From: Juglans regia
Lineage: Eukaryota > Streptophyta > Magnoliopsida > Fagales > Juglandaceae
Length of the DNA: 64,000 bases
Direction: 5' to 3'
NCBI RefSeq assembly: GCF_001411555.2
Contig: NC_049910.1
Span: 30,661,150 to 30,725,149, forward strand
The position numbers and the translations under genes were made by a program. This document shows positions 1-11,190 of this stretch, piece after piece. The notes under the pieces are model-generated. The model ran no database searches. It was not told where the DNA came from and worked only from the letters and a program-made list of their open reading frames with translations. The stretch's first letter is position 1. Every line of letters begins with the position of its first letter.

Positions 1-490
1 AATTGCATGATATATTTGATCAATCTAGAGTTTTTAGCAAAACTTAAAGAAGCCACCGAGTTCTAGACATTTCCTGGTCTTATCACTAACTGCTAGCTAC
101 CACTTGCACATGGTTTTTGTATTTTTAGCTGGCACATCCTGAATTCTACCCTTTTGAATGAAAAATATAGAATTTTTGGAAACTCTGAAGAATTGTTGTT
201 TTGATTTCATTTGAGTTCTCTAAATCGTCTAGCTTCTACCATGTCATACATTATCATCTTAGTTGGGATTTGGGACGACAAATACGTCTCCCAACAAGAT
301 GTCAATTCAATCTATATGGTTATCTATTGAAACAACACCAAACCTGAAAGATATTTTCATCAATATTCACCAAAACGTGAGATTTGAGCTGATCTCTCCC
401 ACTTTAAATACGTGTTTACTCCAATAATTTCAAGATATTTTCACTTGCGTGGTGAAGTTTAATCTGTTATTTGAAAATGCTGTTGTTGAG
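1..490. other. non-coding, probably last intron of the adjacent gene
   Basis: No exon-like open frame was seen. The stretch is AT-rich and ends in a T/G-rich tract and an AG directly before the open exon at 491, so it is most simply the final intron of the gene whose last exon follows. Earlier exons would lie outside the window. Confidence 0.4.
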
Positions 491-665
491 CACCAGGTTT
501 GGGGAAGATGCAGGGGAGGCCACCGAGCATGTGTTTGCGACCGCAGGGCACTGTGCCAACACTGCTTGGAACATTTTCAAGATACGGAAGGCCATCAATC
601 CGGCATCATCCATCTCCACGGGAGTACTGAAGAATGCTGCAAAGGATAAAACCAGAAAATCTTGA
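491..665 (+). CDS. C-terminal exon of a senescence/dehydration-associated (ERD7-like) protein, partial
   Basis: The open frame reads about 57 residues and ends at TGA 663-665. It contains [14 protein letters not shown], then [17 protein letters not shown] and INPASS, the pattern of the C-terminal end of the plant senescence domain (ERD7 and relatives), where a (K/R)(Y/F)GE.AG.AT block is followed by AGH..GTAW..FKIRKA.NP. Family knowledge: ERD7-like proteins are induced by dehydration and senescence and associate with lipids or membranes. The exon is taken to start after the AG at 489-490; the preceding codon is split. An AATAAA at 1143-1148 could serve as poly(A) signal. Earlier exons are not in the window, so I cannot tell an intact gene from an isolated fragment. 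Confidence 0.65.
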
Positions 666-1440
666 AGGGCCGAAGTTGGAACAATACGTTGAACAAAGCC
701 TTATGGCAATTTAGTGTCATGGGGTTCTTCGCTATGTCAGTCCCCAAATGATCACTTTCAGCATGTAAACTCAGCAATAATGCCCTTTTTTCTTCTTTGT
801 TCATATGGTGGGTGTGGTATCCATGCATTTTAGCCTCTTGTTCTTGACACGGTTTATGAAAGCTAGCCATGGAGGTGCTTATTTTACTGTTGGAGACAAG
901 TTGGAGACAAAACACAAAAGAAAGAAGAAAATGGAAGAGGAATACGCCACTCTGTTTCATACTCTGATTCAAGCTTAAGTACATGGCCATAAAAATTCAA
1001 AAGAAAATTCTAGAGTCTAAATTAATGACATATAATGCTATTCAAGTCCTTGGACGTTTTACACAACCACATGCTGCTAATAAAAACTTGGATAACTGTT
1101 GCCCCTTCAAATTCTGACTGAAAGTAACTCGTCAGTTGCAGCAATAAAGTCAAGTTTAGTTTTTAACATTTACCTTTAGCATCCTGCCTCTTCCTGATCA
1201 AGTGGCATAATTTAACACAGGTCTATTATATAAAAGGAGCAGGTGATGATGAAGAAAGCTGGCCTATATTTCGTCTAAGCTCGGGGCCCGATTTGTGTAA
1301 GTAGGAGGTCGCAGATATAGTTGAAGAGGATAGAGTACGTTGTGCCCAATGGGGGCAAAATGCTCCCCAGATCTCAGTTTTCCTCAGTCAATGCCCCAAA
1401 GTTGGCTGTTGGCATGAGATCCCAACTTGGTATGCTAGCT
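666..1440. other. 3' flank of the ERD7-like exon
   Basis: No coding frame is supported. The first 500 bases probably form a 3' UTR, with AATAAA at 1143-1148. A minus-strand open frame overlapping 595-990 has no recognisable domain. Confidence 0.4.
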
Positions 1441-1850
1441 GGTTTGCATGTTGAGTTGAATTGAATTTTTTATAAATATAGTGAGTTGAAATAATAGTCT
1501 ACTTAAAATAAATTCAAATGTGTTTAGATATAAAAATAAGTTTAAATATATTTATAAAAAGTTAAAAAGGATTGTAGGCTCCACGTGTAAAAAAGTTATT
1601 TAGTTGAAAAAAATTGTGAGTTCCATATATAAAAAGTTATTGAGTTAAAAAAAGTTATGGGTCCAATTTGTAAAGATATTTTGAATTGAAATGAGTTTAA
1701 CGATTTGAAAGTTAAGTATTTGAATATTAGAATATGTTTAAATTTAAATCAAACTTAGCTCAGTTGAATGAATCTTAAATTAATAGTTCCCTTTCTTTTT
1801 ATTTCATCATCCACTAACGTTGGTTTTTTACATTTCCAAAATCTCGTTTT
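1441..1850. other. AT-rich repeat-like stretch
   Basis: Short phrases resembling AAAAAGTTATTGAGTTGAAAA recur about three times between 1545 and 1670. This suggests an old dispersed repeat. No gene is seen. Confidence 0.35.
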
Positions 1851-2392
1851 AGAGCACTCTCAATGGAGTTAAGGTATATTTTTTTTGAATATAAGATAAA
1901 TTTAATTTTTGACTATTCTATTCACATATTTACATTAGAATAACCATTTTTTTATTATATGATAATAAAATAATATAAGATGAATTTAGCTTTGACTATT
2001 CATATCAAATCTCTATATTAGATTATTCATTTATTCATTATATAGTAAAGAATAGTTAATAATTTCAAAAATATTTAATTTTTTTAATTATGAATTTATT
2101 TAATTTTATCATATTTTACTATTCATAATATTATATATTAATTAGTAATCATATTTTAATTATATTTTTTTAATTGTCATTTAAAAGTAAGAGATATAAT
2201 TGATATTAAAGGGAGAGAAATAATTGATATAAAATATATTTGATGTATGAATAATTATTTTTAAATTTAAAAATTATTTTAAAAGTGACTGTAGTTAAAT
2301 TTTAATTATTTAGAATTTAACTAATATCATTTTATATTCTAATAGTTAAATTTTCAATGAATTTAAATAATTAATTGAGGATTCTCTAATGT
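1851..2392. repeat. MITE-A copy 1 (about 540 bp)
   Basis: The copy begins AGAGCACTCTCAATGGA and ends near GAGGATTCTCTAATG. The interior shares long AT-rich phrases, such as ATAAGATAAATTTAATTTTTGACTA, with copies at 3199-6033, 23606-24184 and 55394-55965. The ends of the family read AGAGCACTCTCATTGGAT and ATCCAATAAGAGTGCTCT, i.e. imperfect terminal inverted repeats, as in a non-autonomous DNA transposon. Confidence 0.6.
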
Positions 2393-2790
2393 AACATGTA
2401 GTACAGATCAGAATGCTACTATGAACTCATACCTCTAACAATCTATGCTTCGTTGTTTTTATCAGTAAAACAAATTGTTTTGACGTGATTGAAAGGGAAA
2501 GCCCAAGCACACGGAAAAAATCTACAATAGTAGCAACACCTAGGCATGACATTTGGCTAGTGATATATTAAAATCTATTACGATATTTGAATACAAGAAA
2601 GTTATAGATACTCGGACCATTAAAATCTATTACAATTGACCAATAAAAAAGCGCCTTGTGGCTCTCTATTCCTTTCTCACAGCAAGGCGTCTTCTTCCAT
2701 AGGTAGTGGCACTCCACCACAGTGCCAACCTTCGAGACATAGGGAGGAGCTCTCTCAACCTTTATGGTTTCTCTTTCAGCTATGTTTCGC
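2393..2790. other. intergenic, nothing recognised
   Basis: No coding, RNA or clear repeat signal was found here. Confidence 0.3.
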
Positions 2791-3178
2791 TTGTTTGGTT
2801 TGAATATTGAGTTAAGATTAAATAAATTGAGATAATTTATTAATAATAATAAGATATTTTAATTAAGATAAGATGAGTTAGAAATGATTTGAGTTAAAAT
2901 ATTTTATAGAATTTTAAAAAATGATAGAGAAAAATGTGAATAAAAATATTATAAAATTAAAATATTTTTAGAATATAATTTTTGTTTTGATATTTAAAAA
3001 AGTTGAATTGTTTTTTATGTTTTATTTAGAAATTTAAGAAAATTGTAATAATTAGATAATAATTAGATGAAAAATTAAAGATTTTAAATTGAAAAGTATT
3101 TATATGTATAATATTTAGATATTGAGATGAATATGAAATAAGATGAAATAAAAATATTTCTTTATCTAAACTAGGCCA
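2791..3178 (+). repeat. MITE-B, long variant
   Basis: The copy starts near GTTTGGTTTGAATATTGAG and ends near TTTATCTAAACTAGGCC. Its interior has the family signature: a run ending in ATAAAATATT, then TTTAAAAAAGTTGAATTG, then AGAAATTTAAGAAAATTGTAA. Members recur at least nine more times in the window in both orientations. I recall this layout (GTTTGGATAGTGAGATGAG...) as common in Fagales. Confidence 0.55.
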
Positions 3179-3854
3179 TCTAGCTTGTCCTCATTTTGGA
3201 ATACTCTCATTGGATTAACTAAAGCTAAAGTACATTTTCTATTAATGTAAGATGAATTTAACTTTTAACTATTTCATTCACATAAGTCTCTATATTAAAA
3301 TAACAATTTTTTCATTATATGACAATAAAATAATAAAAGATGAATTTGACTTTGGCTTATTCACATCAAATCTTTATATTGGATTATCTATTTATTCATT
3401 ATATAGTAATGAGTAATTAATAATTCAAAAATATTTTAATATTTTTAATTATGAATTTATTTTATTTTATCATATTTTACTATTCATAATATTATATATT
3501 AATTAGTAATCATATTCTAATTAAATTATGGGTTAAAAAAATTATATTTTTTCAACTGTCATTTAATGCTATTACCACAAACGTCTAATTAAACTTATCT
3601 AAAATTCTATATAAATGTACAAACGAATCTAATATTTCTCATCTAACTATATTTTTTTTTACCAAATTTTCTTCTACCATATAGTTTTTTTGCCAAACTT
3701 TCTTCTATCTAATAATCATATCTTCTAAATTTTTCATCCAACCATCTTCTTTTACCAAACTTCTTCTATCAAACAATCATATATACTCTATTTTCTTTTC
3801 AACAATATGTTTTAATTAGATTACATAGATGTATCGGTACTCTTTGATTAGGTT

Positions 3855-4010
3855 TGTAGAGCTTCTTTCGGTTTTTTTTTTTTTAATTTTTTTTTTATTT
3901 TCTTTTCTTTTCAGGTTTGTAGAAAAGAAATAATGGTTTTTATTTTTTTCTTTTCAGGTTTGTAGAGCTTCTTTCAGTTTTTTTTCCTTTTCTTTTCAGG
4001 TTTGTAAAAC
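3855..4010 (+). repeat. short tandem repeat with polypyrimidine-AG units
   Basis: The phrase TTTTCAGGTTTGTAGA, sometimes followed by GCTTCTTTC, occurs three to four times separated by T-rich tracts. Each unit looks like a 3' splice-site consensus, but no exon follows. Confidence 0.5.
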
Positions 4011-4117
4011 TTTTTGTAACAAATAATAGTTCTTCATTTCGAGCAAACTATAGAAGATCTCTCTATCTGGGCGATGCACAAAACAACTTCAAATACTAAA
4101 TACAACTTCATCCACAA

Positions 4118-4225
4118 AATACACAAAATACATTGGTAGGACTTTATATTTCGACAAAATACATTCAGGTCTTATCTACAAAATACATTGGTAGAACTTT
4201 GTATTTCTACAAAATACATCTACAT
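4118..4225 (+). repeat. short tandem repeat
   Basis: Two units of roughly 55 bases contain AAAATACATTGGTAG and a following ACTTTGTATTTC-like phrase. The small open frame over it is a by-product of the repeat. Confidence 0.5.
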
Positions 4226-6033
4226 CTTACATCCACAAAAAGATCACAAAAGAGTAATCTACTATGTCAATTTAGGATGAGTCATGCAATAGTCAATGGT
4301 CGAGTGGCTTATCTTCATGGCATGCTCAGTTCCAGCTCAATAAATGCATCAATTTAGTAGGTTAAATAACATTGACATAATGAGATGTTGGAGAAATGCT
4401 TGGTGACACCAATGATGGAATTGACAAGTTCTTATTTTCATATATGAATGGTTAGAAGAATCTGTTTTTTTTTTTCTAACCCAGAGGTAGCATGCAATGC
4501 AATGCAATAACAACCAAACAAGCAAAGTGTAAGATGTGAACTGATTTGCACTACCAGGTAAATATTCAATAGCACTGTAACGTTGAAACAAGAAAAACTT
4601 CCACCCATCAATTAGTAAACTTTATATTTTCAAAAGAACAATATTTTTTATCATCTTGAAATTTATGGGGTTCTTTTTGTATATGTAATTAAAAGGAATA
4701 CAAACCAACAAAGCTCTGTGTTTGTTTATGAGCTGTTCTAAATCAAATGATTCAAACATGTTCTTTTATATTGAAATGGGTTAACTTTTAGTTAGGAATT
4801 TCCAATAGTATCTTGGTCAACAAATTAATTAAAAAATGGATTTATGGTGTTGATTTGTTATTGTTATAATCCTTGAATCAACTTTTTTTTTTTTTTTCAC
4901 AAAAAATAGTTAAAACTCAATAAACAATGTCTCATCAGCTTAATGGGATGAAAATGGAATAAGAATATATAGGTATATGGCACATAACTCTTCCAAACAT
5001 AAAACACCTTAAATATATATGATCCAATATCAACCTCCATAAATATACACACATGTACATATACATATTGTATTGTCTGATGTATTTGAATTCTCCCATT
5101 CATGTGATCACTTTGTTCCCATAATATATATATACACACACATACATATACAAGGCGTTCAAATGACATATGGATCATGTTTTGAACTGTTGATGACCAA
5201 GTCCAATATACTGCCCAAGTTAAGGAGGTTACGATGGAAGAGGAGTATACTTTATCTTGGGAATTATCACAAACTTGAAATTTCAAAGTTACTGTAGTCG
5301 TAATTTATTCAAATGTAAACTTGAAATTTAAATTCTTGCTATTCTGTTATAACAGCTCTTGTATAAATTATGTGTAATTTTCACGGAAACATATTTATAT
5401 AAATTATTGCTTTTTCTTTTGCTTACATGCAGCCTCTCAATCATAAATAGAGATAGAAAATAGATCCACAAACAACTTAACCCATCCACAATCAAAGATT
5501 AGGGTTTGGAGAAGAGGAATGCGAGGGATGGCGAGGTGCGGAATAAAGTTAGGGATCATCAAAAGAATCGAATCTTATATGAAGAAAGAGATTACTTGAG
5601 CTTCGGAGAAGCAGATTGGCGAGAGAAAGAGGGGTTTTGGTGAGTGCGGTGGCACAGTGGCCGGTGACATTGTTGCCGATGAGATGTGGGGTGGTGGTGT
5701 GGTAGTGATGCAGTGGTGGGTCTATTTGGTCGAAGATGAAATATCGGGTTTTGGTGGGAAGGGCGTTTGGTTTTTGAGAGAGAAGGGAGAAAACCGTGGG
5801 AAGGGGAAAGGAGAAAGACGTTGATGGAGACCTCGGGAGAGAGAAATAAATGATATAAAATGTATTTGATAAATAAACAGTGCCTTTCAAATTTGGAAAT
5901 TACTTTAGAAGTGACTGTACCTAAATTTCAATTATTTGAAATTTAGCTATTCCAATGTGATCACATTTTATAGTTCAATAGCTAAATTTTTATGGAATTT
6001 AGATTTTAGCTAATCCAATAAGAGTTCTCTTAG

Positions 6034-6805
6034 GGGGCTGAGCCACATGCACAATGCATGGATCTCACGCACTAGACATACCTCCCACCAAAACCCCCCA
6101 AATGTGATACCCTTCGACCTCTCCAATTCTGTCCCTAACTCATCGCCAGGTACCGATTCCTAGCCTTATTGACCGACACGTGGACTACACACTCCGTTGC
6201 CGCCATCTTTGGAATCAACCCTACATCCTCACTCTCCTCCAAACACTTTGTTTTCCAAATGAGCAATAATTATGATTTTTTTTTGTGCGTTTTTGTGTAA
6301 GTATTTGAATGCTTGATGAGTTGCCATTTTGGGAATGTATAGCTATCTTATCCAAATTTTTTAATTTCATTTCGTACTAGTCGATACCGTCGAAATATAC
6401 CATACCAGCTGGGTAGCCGGTACAGAAAAGGGTCGAGTTTCATACTGATCAGAATTTCGACAGTTTCGGCATGTACAGACCGACCTTTACTTTTAGACTC
6501 CCAATTCAGATCAGACTATTTATAATATATATATATATATTTTATTCATATATAGACTATTATTTTAAAATATAATTGATATATATTTATATATATAATT
6601 TATTTATATATAAATTATTCTGAAACGGTATCCAAAAAGATCACCAAAATGATATTCAAAACATTGATCTCACCCTTTCCAAAAGCTCACGAGTGTTTTC
6701 TAATTTCTTTTACTGAGATTCTGAGAATTAGTTTTTATTCACCTACCCTATCTAAGAATGTAGAAGCTGTCGGATTAGAACTCATTAAATGATGTCTTCA
6801 GATCC
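6034..6805. other. intergenic, nothing recognised
   Basis: AT-rich DNA with a degenerate TA/TTA tract near 6520-6620. No gene or RNA was found. Confidence 0.3.
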
Positions 6806-7004
6806 CGTTTAGATATAAGAAGTATTTCATCTTATCTTATCTCATTATTATAATTTTTTCAAATTTTTATATAAAATATAATAAACAATTCAATTTTTTC
6901 AAATTTTAAAATAATAATAATATTAAAAAATAATATAAATATTTTATTCAACTTTCAACTTTCTTCTTAATTTATCTTAAATCAACTTACTATCCAAACA
7001 TTTG
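6806..7004 (-). repeat. MITE-B copy
   Basis: Reverse orientation: TCTCATTATTATAATTTTTTC, then AATTCAATTTTTTCAAATTTTA, then ATTTTATTCAACTTTCAACTT, closing with TATCCAAAC. This is the complement of the family signature. Confidence 0.6.
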
Positions 7005-7221
7005 GTATCACGTTAGTGTACACTTTTCTATCGTGGGACCTTCTTGCAATAGATGTTACAAGCAATCCGGTCAATAGATTGCTCCAACAATCGTCTTTGC
7101 GACAGCCAATCATGGAATCAAACTAATTAATTGGTATCATTTCCAGATTATAAGGTTTAAATTTGTGTTGTATCTAATGTTTGAGGACTTATTTTGAGAT
7201 CTCTACGCTCATCATGTATAT

Positions 7222-7423
7222 TGTTTTATTAAGGTTGTGTTTAAATTTTGAATTGAGTTGAGTTGAGTTGAGTTGAAAGTCTAATAAAATATTGTTAGAA
7301 TATTATTTTTTAATATTATTATTATTTTAAGATTTAAAAAAATTAAATTATTTATTATATTTTGTGTAGAAATTTGAAAAAATTGTAATGATAAGATGAA
7401 ATGAGTTAAGTATGAATGAAATT
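7222..7423 (+). repeat. MITE-B copy, interrupted at its end by a hAT-like element
   Basis: It contains GAGTTGAGTTGAGTTGAAAG, TAATAAAATATTGTTAGAAT and GAAAAAATTGTAATGATAAG, the standard MITE-B layout. The hAT-like element at 7424-8491 entered at its 3' end, using ATGAAATT (7416-7423) as target. Confidence 0.6.
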
Positions 7424-8491
7424 TAGGGGTGTGCAATCGGGCCAGATTTTTTTCTGGTCAGATCTAGAATCCAAAAATCTCGGTGAATCTGGGCGATTAT
7501 TCGCCCGGATTGGATCCAGGCAGGTAAGATGAAACTGGATTCGGTATGGACTCGGTTACGGATCCAATTATGTAACCGGTTACCCGTAACTGGATCTTAT
7601 TAAAAAAAACACAAAAAATTTTAATTATTTCAAATTTTAAAATAAAAATAATATACAAAAATTTTATTCTAAAAAGATTATTTTTATTTGTATGGAGCAC
7701 ATAATGATCGTTCGAACTTAAGCTTTGATATATCATTCCATAATTATATTATTCTAATAACAAAACTAAGAGTTATTTTAAGATTTTTTCTTCTCTTTTG
7801 GATTCAAAAGCAAAAAAGAAAAAGAAGTATCTTTCTTCATTGTGCATGGAATGCAAGGGACAAGATCAATATTAATATAAAAATCATACATGCATGGTAC
7901 ATCCGTACTAAAATAATATTAATGGATGAAGAAGATCAACATTAATAATATCTTGATATTGTTGTGATGTATTATTATTTATTTTATTCTTTGTAAATTT
8001 ATGCAAAATATCTTGATATTGTTGTGATGTATTATTATTTATTTTATTCTTTATAAATTGATGTTTTGCAGTGTGATGTAAACAACAATATAATTTATAG
8101 TATGCATGTATTGTGTGTGTTGATATATTATTATTTATTTTATATAAAAAAATAAAAACATAAAGTCTTATAAAAAAAAAAAAAAAGCCTTTAGAATTGT
8201 TAAAAAGATTTTAAAAAACCCTTTAAAACCTGTTTTAAAATATTTTTTTTAAGAAAATCTGGATATTATACATGATATCCGAATTTTAAAAAAATAGTAC
8301 TATAAAATAAATTTTAAAAGTTTTGAAAAGTATTTTTTTTTAAAAAAAAAAAAGATAATAAACTTGGATAGCTGAGTTATAACCCAGATATCCAGGTTTA
8401 TATCCGGTTACCAACTGGATTTTTTTCGGGCTTATCCGAACTGATAACCGCCCAATTTTTATAACCTAAATCCGGATCTTCAACACCCCTA
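7424..8491. mobile_element. non-autonomous hAT-like transposon, 1,068 bp
   Basis: The left end is TAGGGGTGT and the right end is ACACCCCTA, giving short terminal inverted repeats. The eight bases ATGAAATT flank it exactly (7416-7423 and 8492-8499). An 8-bp duplication with T/CAGGGGTG ends is diagnostic of the hAT superfamily. Subterminal regions have CCGGATT/AATCCGG-like motifs in both orientations. No transposase frame is present, so it would need a transposase in trans. Confidence 0.8.
7947..8066 (+). repeat. 60-bp tandem duplication inside the hAT-like element
   Basis: Two head-to-tail units with a 60-base period begin AATATCTTGATATTGTTGTG. They differ at only a few positions (for example TTTGTAAATTT against TTTATAAATTG), so the duplication is fairly recent. 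Confidence 0.85.
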
Positions 8492-8499
8492 ATGAAATT

Positions 8500-8505
8500 G
8501 TCTTT

Positions 8506-8545
<40 letters not shown>

Positions 8546-9524
8546 TAAGGAACAAAATAACATGTAGTTGCAGAGATGTGAATTTTATTAGATAGAGGAG
8601 TTATTGGCTAGCTTGTTTACTCTCCCTCTCCTAAGACCCATGGATTGTACCGAAAATTTACTAAAATGATAAAATCAAAGATTACTTGTGATTGCTAGAA
8701 AATTTATGGATTGAGGTTATTTTTTCTAATAAATAAAAAAATAATAATTAAAAAGAAAAGAAAAAGAAGATGGGCATACTAGCTTTTGAGGATTTTGAAG
8801 GATATAAAAAAAGATTTGTTGAAACGGTAAATAGTTGATTTTGAAAGCTAGATGCCAATGGAGGTTGCTTTTACTCTTAAAATGAAAAATAAAAAATGAG
8901 AATATTGAGAATGATGAGAAGATTTTGACTTAGAAAAGACAATAAGGGTCTCATTATTTATTTTCCAGTGGGACAGTGACTACAAATTATTATACATCAC
9001 TAATCTATCATTATCTAAAGATATTTGTTAAATTAATTAAATTCTTTTATAATTTTTATGCATTAAATTATTCATTAATCAATTTTTTTGTAAAAAACTG
9101 ATATCATTTTTATTAAAACCCTGTTTGATCTTACTAGGGTGTGCACGTTGCTCTGAACTTGTGTGTGTGCGTGTATATATATATATATATATATTTTTTT
9201 TTTTTTTCTAACGATCAGGACATGGCCGGTGGCCGTGGGCTTTTCTGGTATGAAATGAGCCATTGGAAGAGCCATTGCTGATCTTGCCGAGAATAAGATT
9301 AACCCATGGTACGTGGGCTACACCAACTCTCAAGAACAGATCCATAAAGACAAAATTTTATGGCTAAGCCCGAGAGATTAAACTATTCACACTCATTTGA
9401 AAGCAGGCTTATTGAATTTCCAAGGCGCCCGTTTTTCATGGCATGCAAGTGAGATCTTATACACACAGTTTGCATGGGCGTAAAATTTGAGCTTTTCCTT
9501 TATGCGCATGACTCACGACACTAT
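8500..9524. other. intergenic with TA microsatellites
   Basis: Long TA tracts lie at about 8510-8539 and 9174-9195. No gene was recognised; the minus-strand frame over 9075-9275 runs through the microsatellite and has no domain. Confidence 0.4.
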
Positions 9525-9534
9525 TTTAGGACAA

Positions 9535-9715
9535 TACTTTTTTTTTTTTTTAATTGAGGGTGTTCGGGTTAGCTTGCATGCACCTCGACTAATCCTACGA
9601 GACCTTGAAGTTAACGGCCAAGTAAACCTCTAGTGATCCTAAGGAGACTCGAACTGGTGACCATTGTGGAGCAAATCTAACACCAGACCAACTGAGCTAC
9701 CCTCAGGGTTACTAG
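9535..9715 (-). mobile_element. tRNA-derived SINE
   Basis: Read on the minus strand, the head has a Pol III A box (TAGCTCAGTTGG) and, about 50 bases on, a B box (CCAGTTCGAGTCTCC), as in tRNA genes. The unit then runs through a non-tRNA body and ends in an A-rich tail (T tract at 9538-9551 on the plus strand). It is flanked by an identical 10-bp duplication TTTAGGACAA at 9525-9534 and 9716-9725. Head, body, tail and target duplication together identify a SINE; no intact cloverleaf continues past the B box, so it is not a working tRNA gene. Confidence 0.82.
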
Positions 9716-10654
9716 TTTAGGACAAAACTAGGATGGCTCCTATGTGTAACCCAAATATCACTACAACATATTTGATCTATAGTCACAAACGAAACTGCAA
9801 AAATTGTACTTTTATTTTTATTTTCTTTCAAATATTTTTTAAACATCCTTAACCATTAAGAAAAAAAAAATCACAAATTCACTAACAGTCAATTCCTTAA
9901 TTAATCATTAAAGAAAAAAATTAAAATACATGAGGGGCATGCATGTTTGGAGTGCACAATTGGGAGTCACCCAATTATTTTCCACTATTTTATAATCACT
10001 TATCTTTAGTCCCAGCTTTAAGATCTATTTTTGGGCTCTATATATATTGATTTAACATTATAACTTTCATGGCGTCATGAAAAGGAACCCAAAAAAGAGA
10101 GAAATTAGGCTTTAGATGATCTCAAAAGCTGAAATAAAAGAAACAAGTGACAAACATAAAAATAAACATAAAAATGGTCTGGAGCTTGATCTGTACGTAT
10201 AGGCGCTGGCTTGGCCCCATTGTAGGGTGGATTAATTGCATTGAAGATTTTGCATGGCTCGTGTCATAAAGAAGAAAGCACATAAACTTGATAATACAGC
10301 TTTGGACCCCTCTTTCCCACTAGCACTAGAAATTAATGGCGACTAATGCTCCTAATTGGCTCTTTTAATTCTGCTTTATATATACCACTGTTTGGCAATC
10401 CATGTGTTCCACAAAAGCATGCAATATATATATGATCGATCTGTGTTGCACGCCACAAAGAATAATGTCTCACCAAAACAAGTACAGTACTATAAGAAAA
10501 TAAAAAGTTGTATTTTCTTTTTCTATATCTACATGATTCTTAATTATATGAATAGTCCTTTTCACTTTTTTAAATGAAAGGCTTCTTTTTTCTTTTCTTA
10601 GAGCTGATTGACTCTCGTTGTGATCTTTGCCTTTTTATGGTGGTGTTATTATAC

Positions 10655-10835
10655 TATATATAAGACTAATAATTACTTATTCTAAAAATAAGTTTATAAA
10701 TCGCCGTGTCATCATGTGAGGCGTCAGATTGAAAAATTATTTTTATTAATACATCTAATGTTTCACATCAAGATAAGTTAGTTTGTAAGTTTATAACTTT
10801 ATAAGATCTCTAATATATAAACTAGCATTTTTCTT
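10655..10835. repeat. MITE-C copy
   Basis: It shares phrases such as AGTTTATAA, CATCATGTGA, ATTATTTTTATTA and TTTGTAAGTTTATAACTTTAT with the better preserved copy at 11003-11190. A copy lies at the matching place of the right duplicate (26285-26495), which suggests insertion before the segmental duplication. Confidence 0.5.
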
Positions 10836-11002
10836 CATTTCCAAAGTGGAAATTAACCAATGTTTAACCTAAAAATTAAAAATATTCTTGGCTGACATAT
10901 ACATGCATAAACAAGCAAATATATAAATTTCAAATGATAGGTAAAATATATTAATATTATTTTCACACTAACAATTACCTTACTAAAAGATTATTATTTA
11001 AA

Positions 11003-11190
11003 TGAGAAATGCTTTAGCTATAAAAAGATTTTACAAAAATAAATTCACAAATTGATATATATGGCTTGATGTGGTATGATAGATTATAAAACTACTTTTA
11101 TTATAAAATAGACTTAACATATCATATCGAGTAATATTAATTTGTAAGTTTACTTTTATAAAATCTTTTTGTAGATGTAACACTTGTTCC
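11003..11190. repeat. MITE-C copy, specific to the left duplicate
   Basis: It begins TGAGAAATGCTTTAGCTAT and ends with GTAAGTTTACTTTTATAAAA and a GTAACACTTGTTCC-like end. The two halves are roughly inverted repeats around TTATTATAAAATAGA. The right duplicate lacks it at the corresponding place (about 26650-26690). Confidence 0.6.

Larger units (their letters stand above)
3566..5830. other. extra segment inside MITE-A copy 2
   Basis: The segment holds short tandem repeats near 3840-4010 and 4120-4235 and a GC-richer block at 5480-5830 starting close to TTAGGGTTTGG. No protein domain was recognised in any frame. It may be an insertion, a captured genomic segment, or the interior of a longer family member. 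Confidence 0.35.
3199..6033. repeat. MITE-A copy 2, split by about 2.26 kb
   Basis: The left part, 3199 to about 3565, begins ATACTCTCATTGGATTAAC and matches MITE-A copies up to CAACTGTCATTT. The right part, about 5831-6033, resumes with AGAGAGAAATAAATGATATAAAA and ends CTAATCCAATAAGAGTTCTCT. Other copies join these two parts directly, so roughly 3566-5830 is extra sequence. Confidence 0.5.

Noticed and set aside
5549..5890. Minus-strand 113-codon open frame
   Set aside because: Pro/Ser/Thr-rich with no recognisable domain; it runs into MITE-A sequence.
9550..9715. Possible tRNA gene on the minus strand
   Set aside because: A and B boxes exist, but the body continues into non-tRNA sequence with an A tail and target duplication, so it is a SINE.
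10236..10566. MicroRNA precursor in the conserved duplicated core
   Set aside because: No mature plant miRNA that I know and no convincing fold-back was seen by eye; kept only as a conserved block of unknown role.
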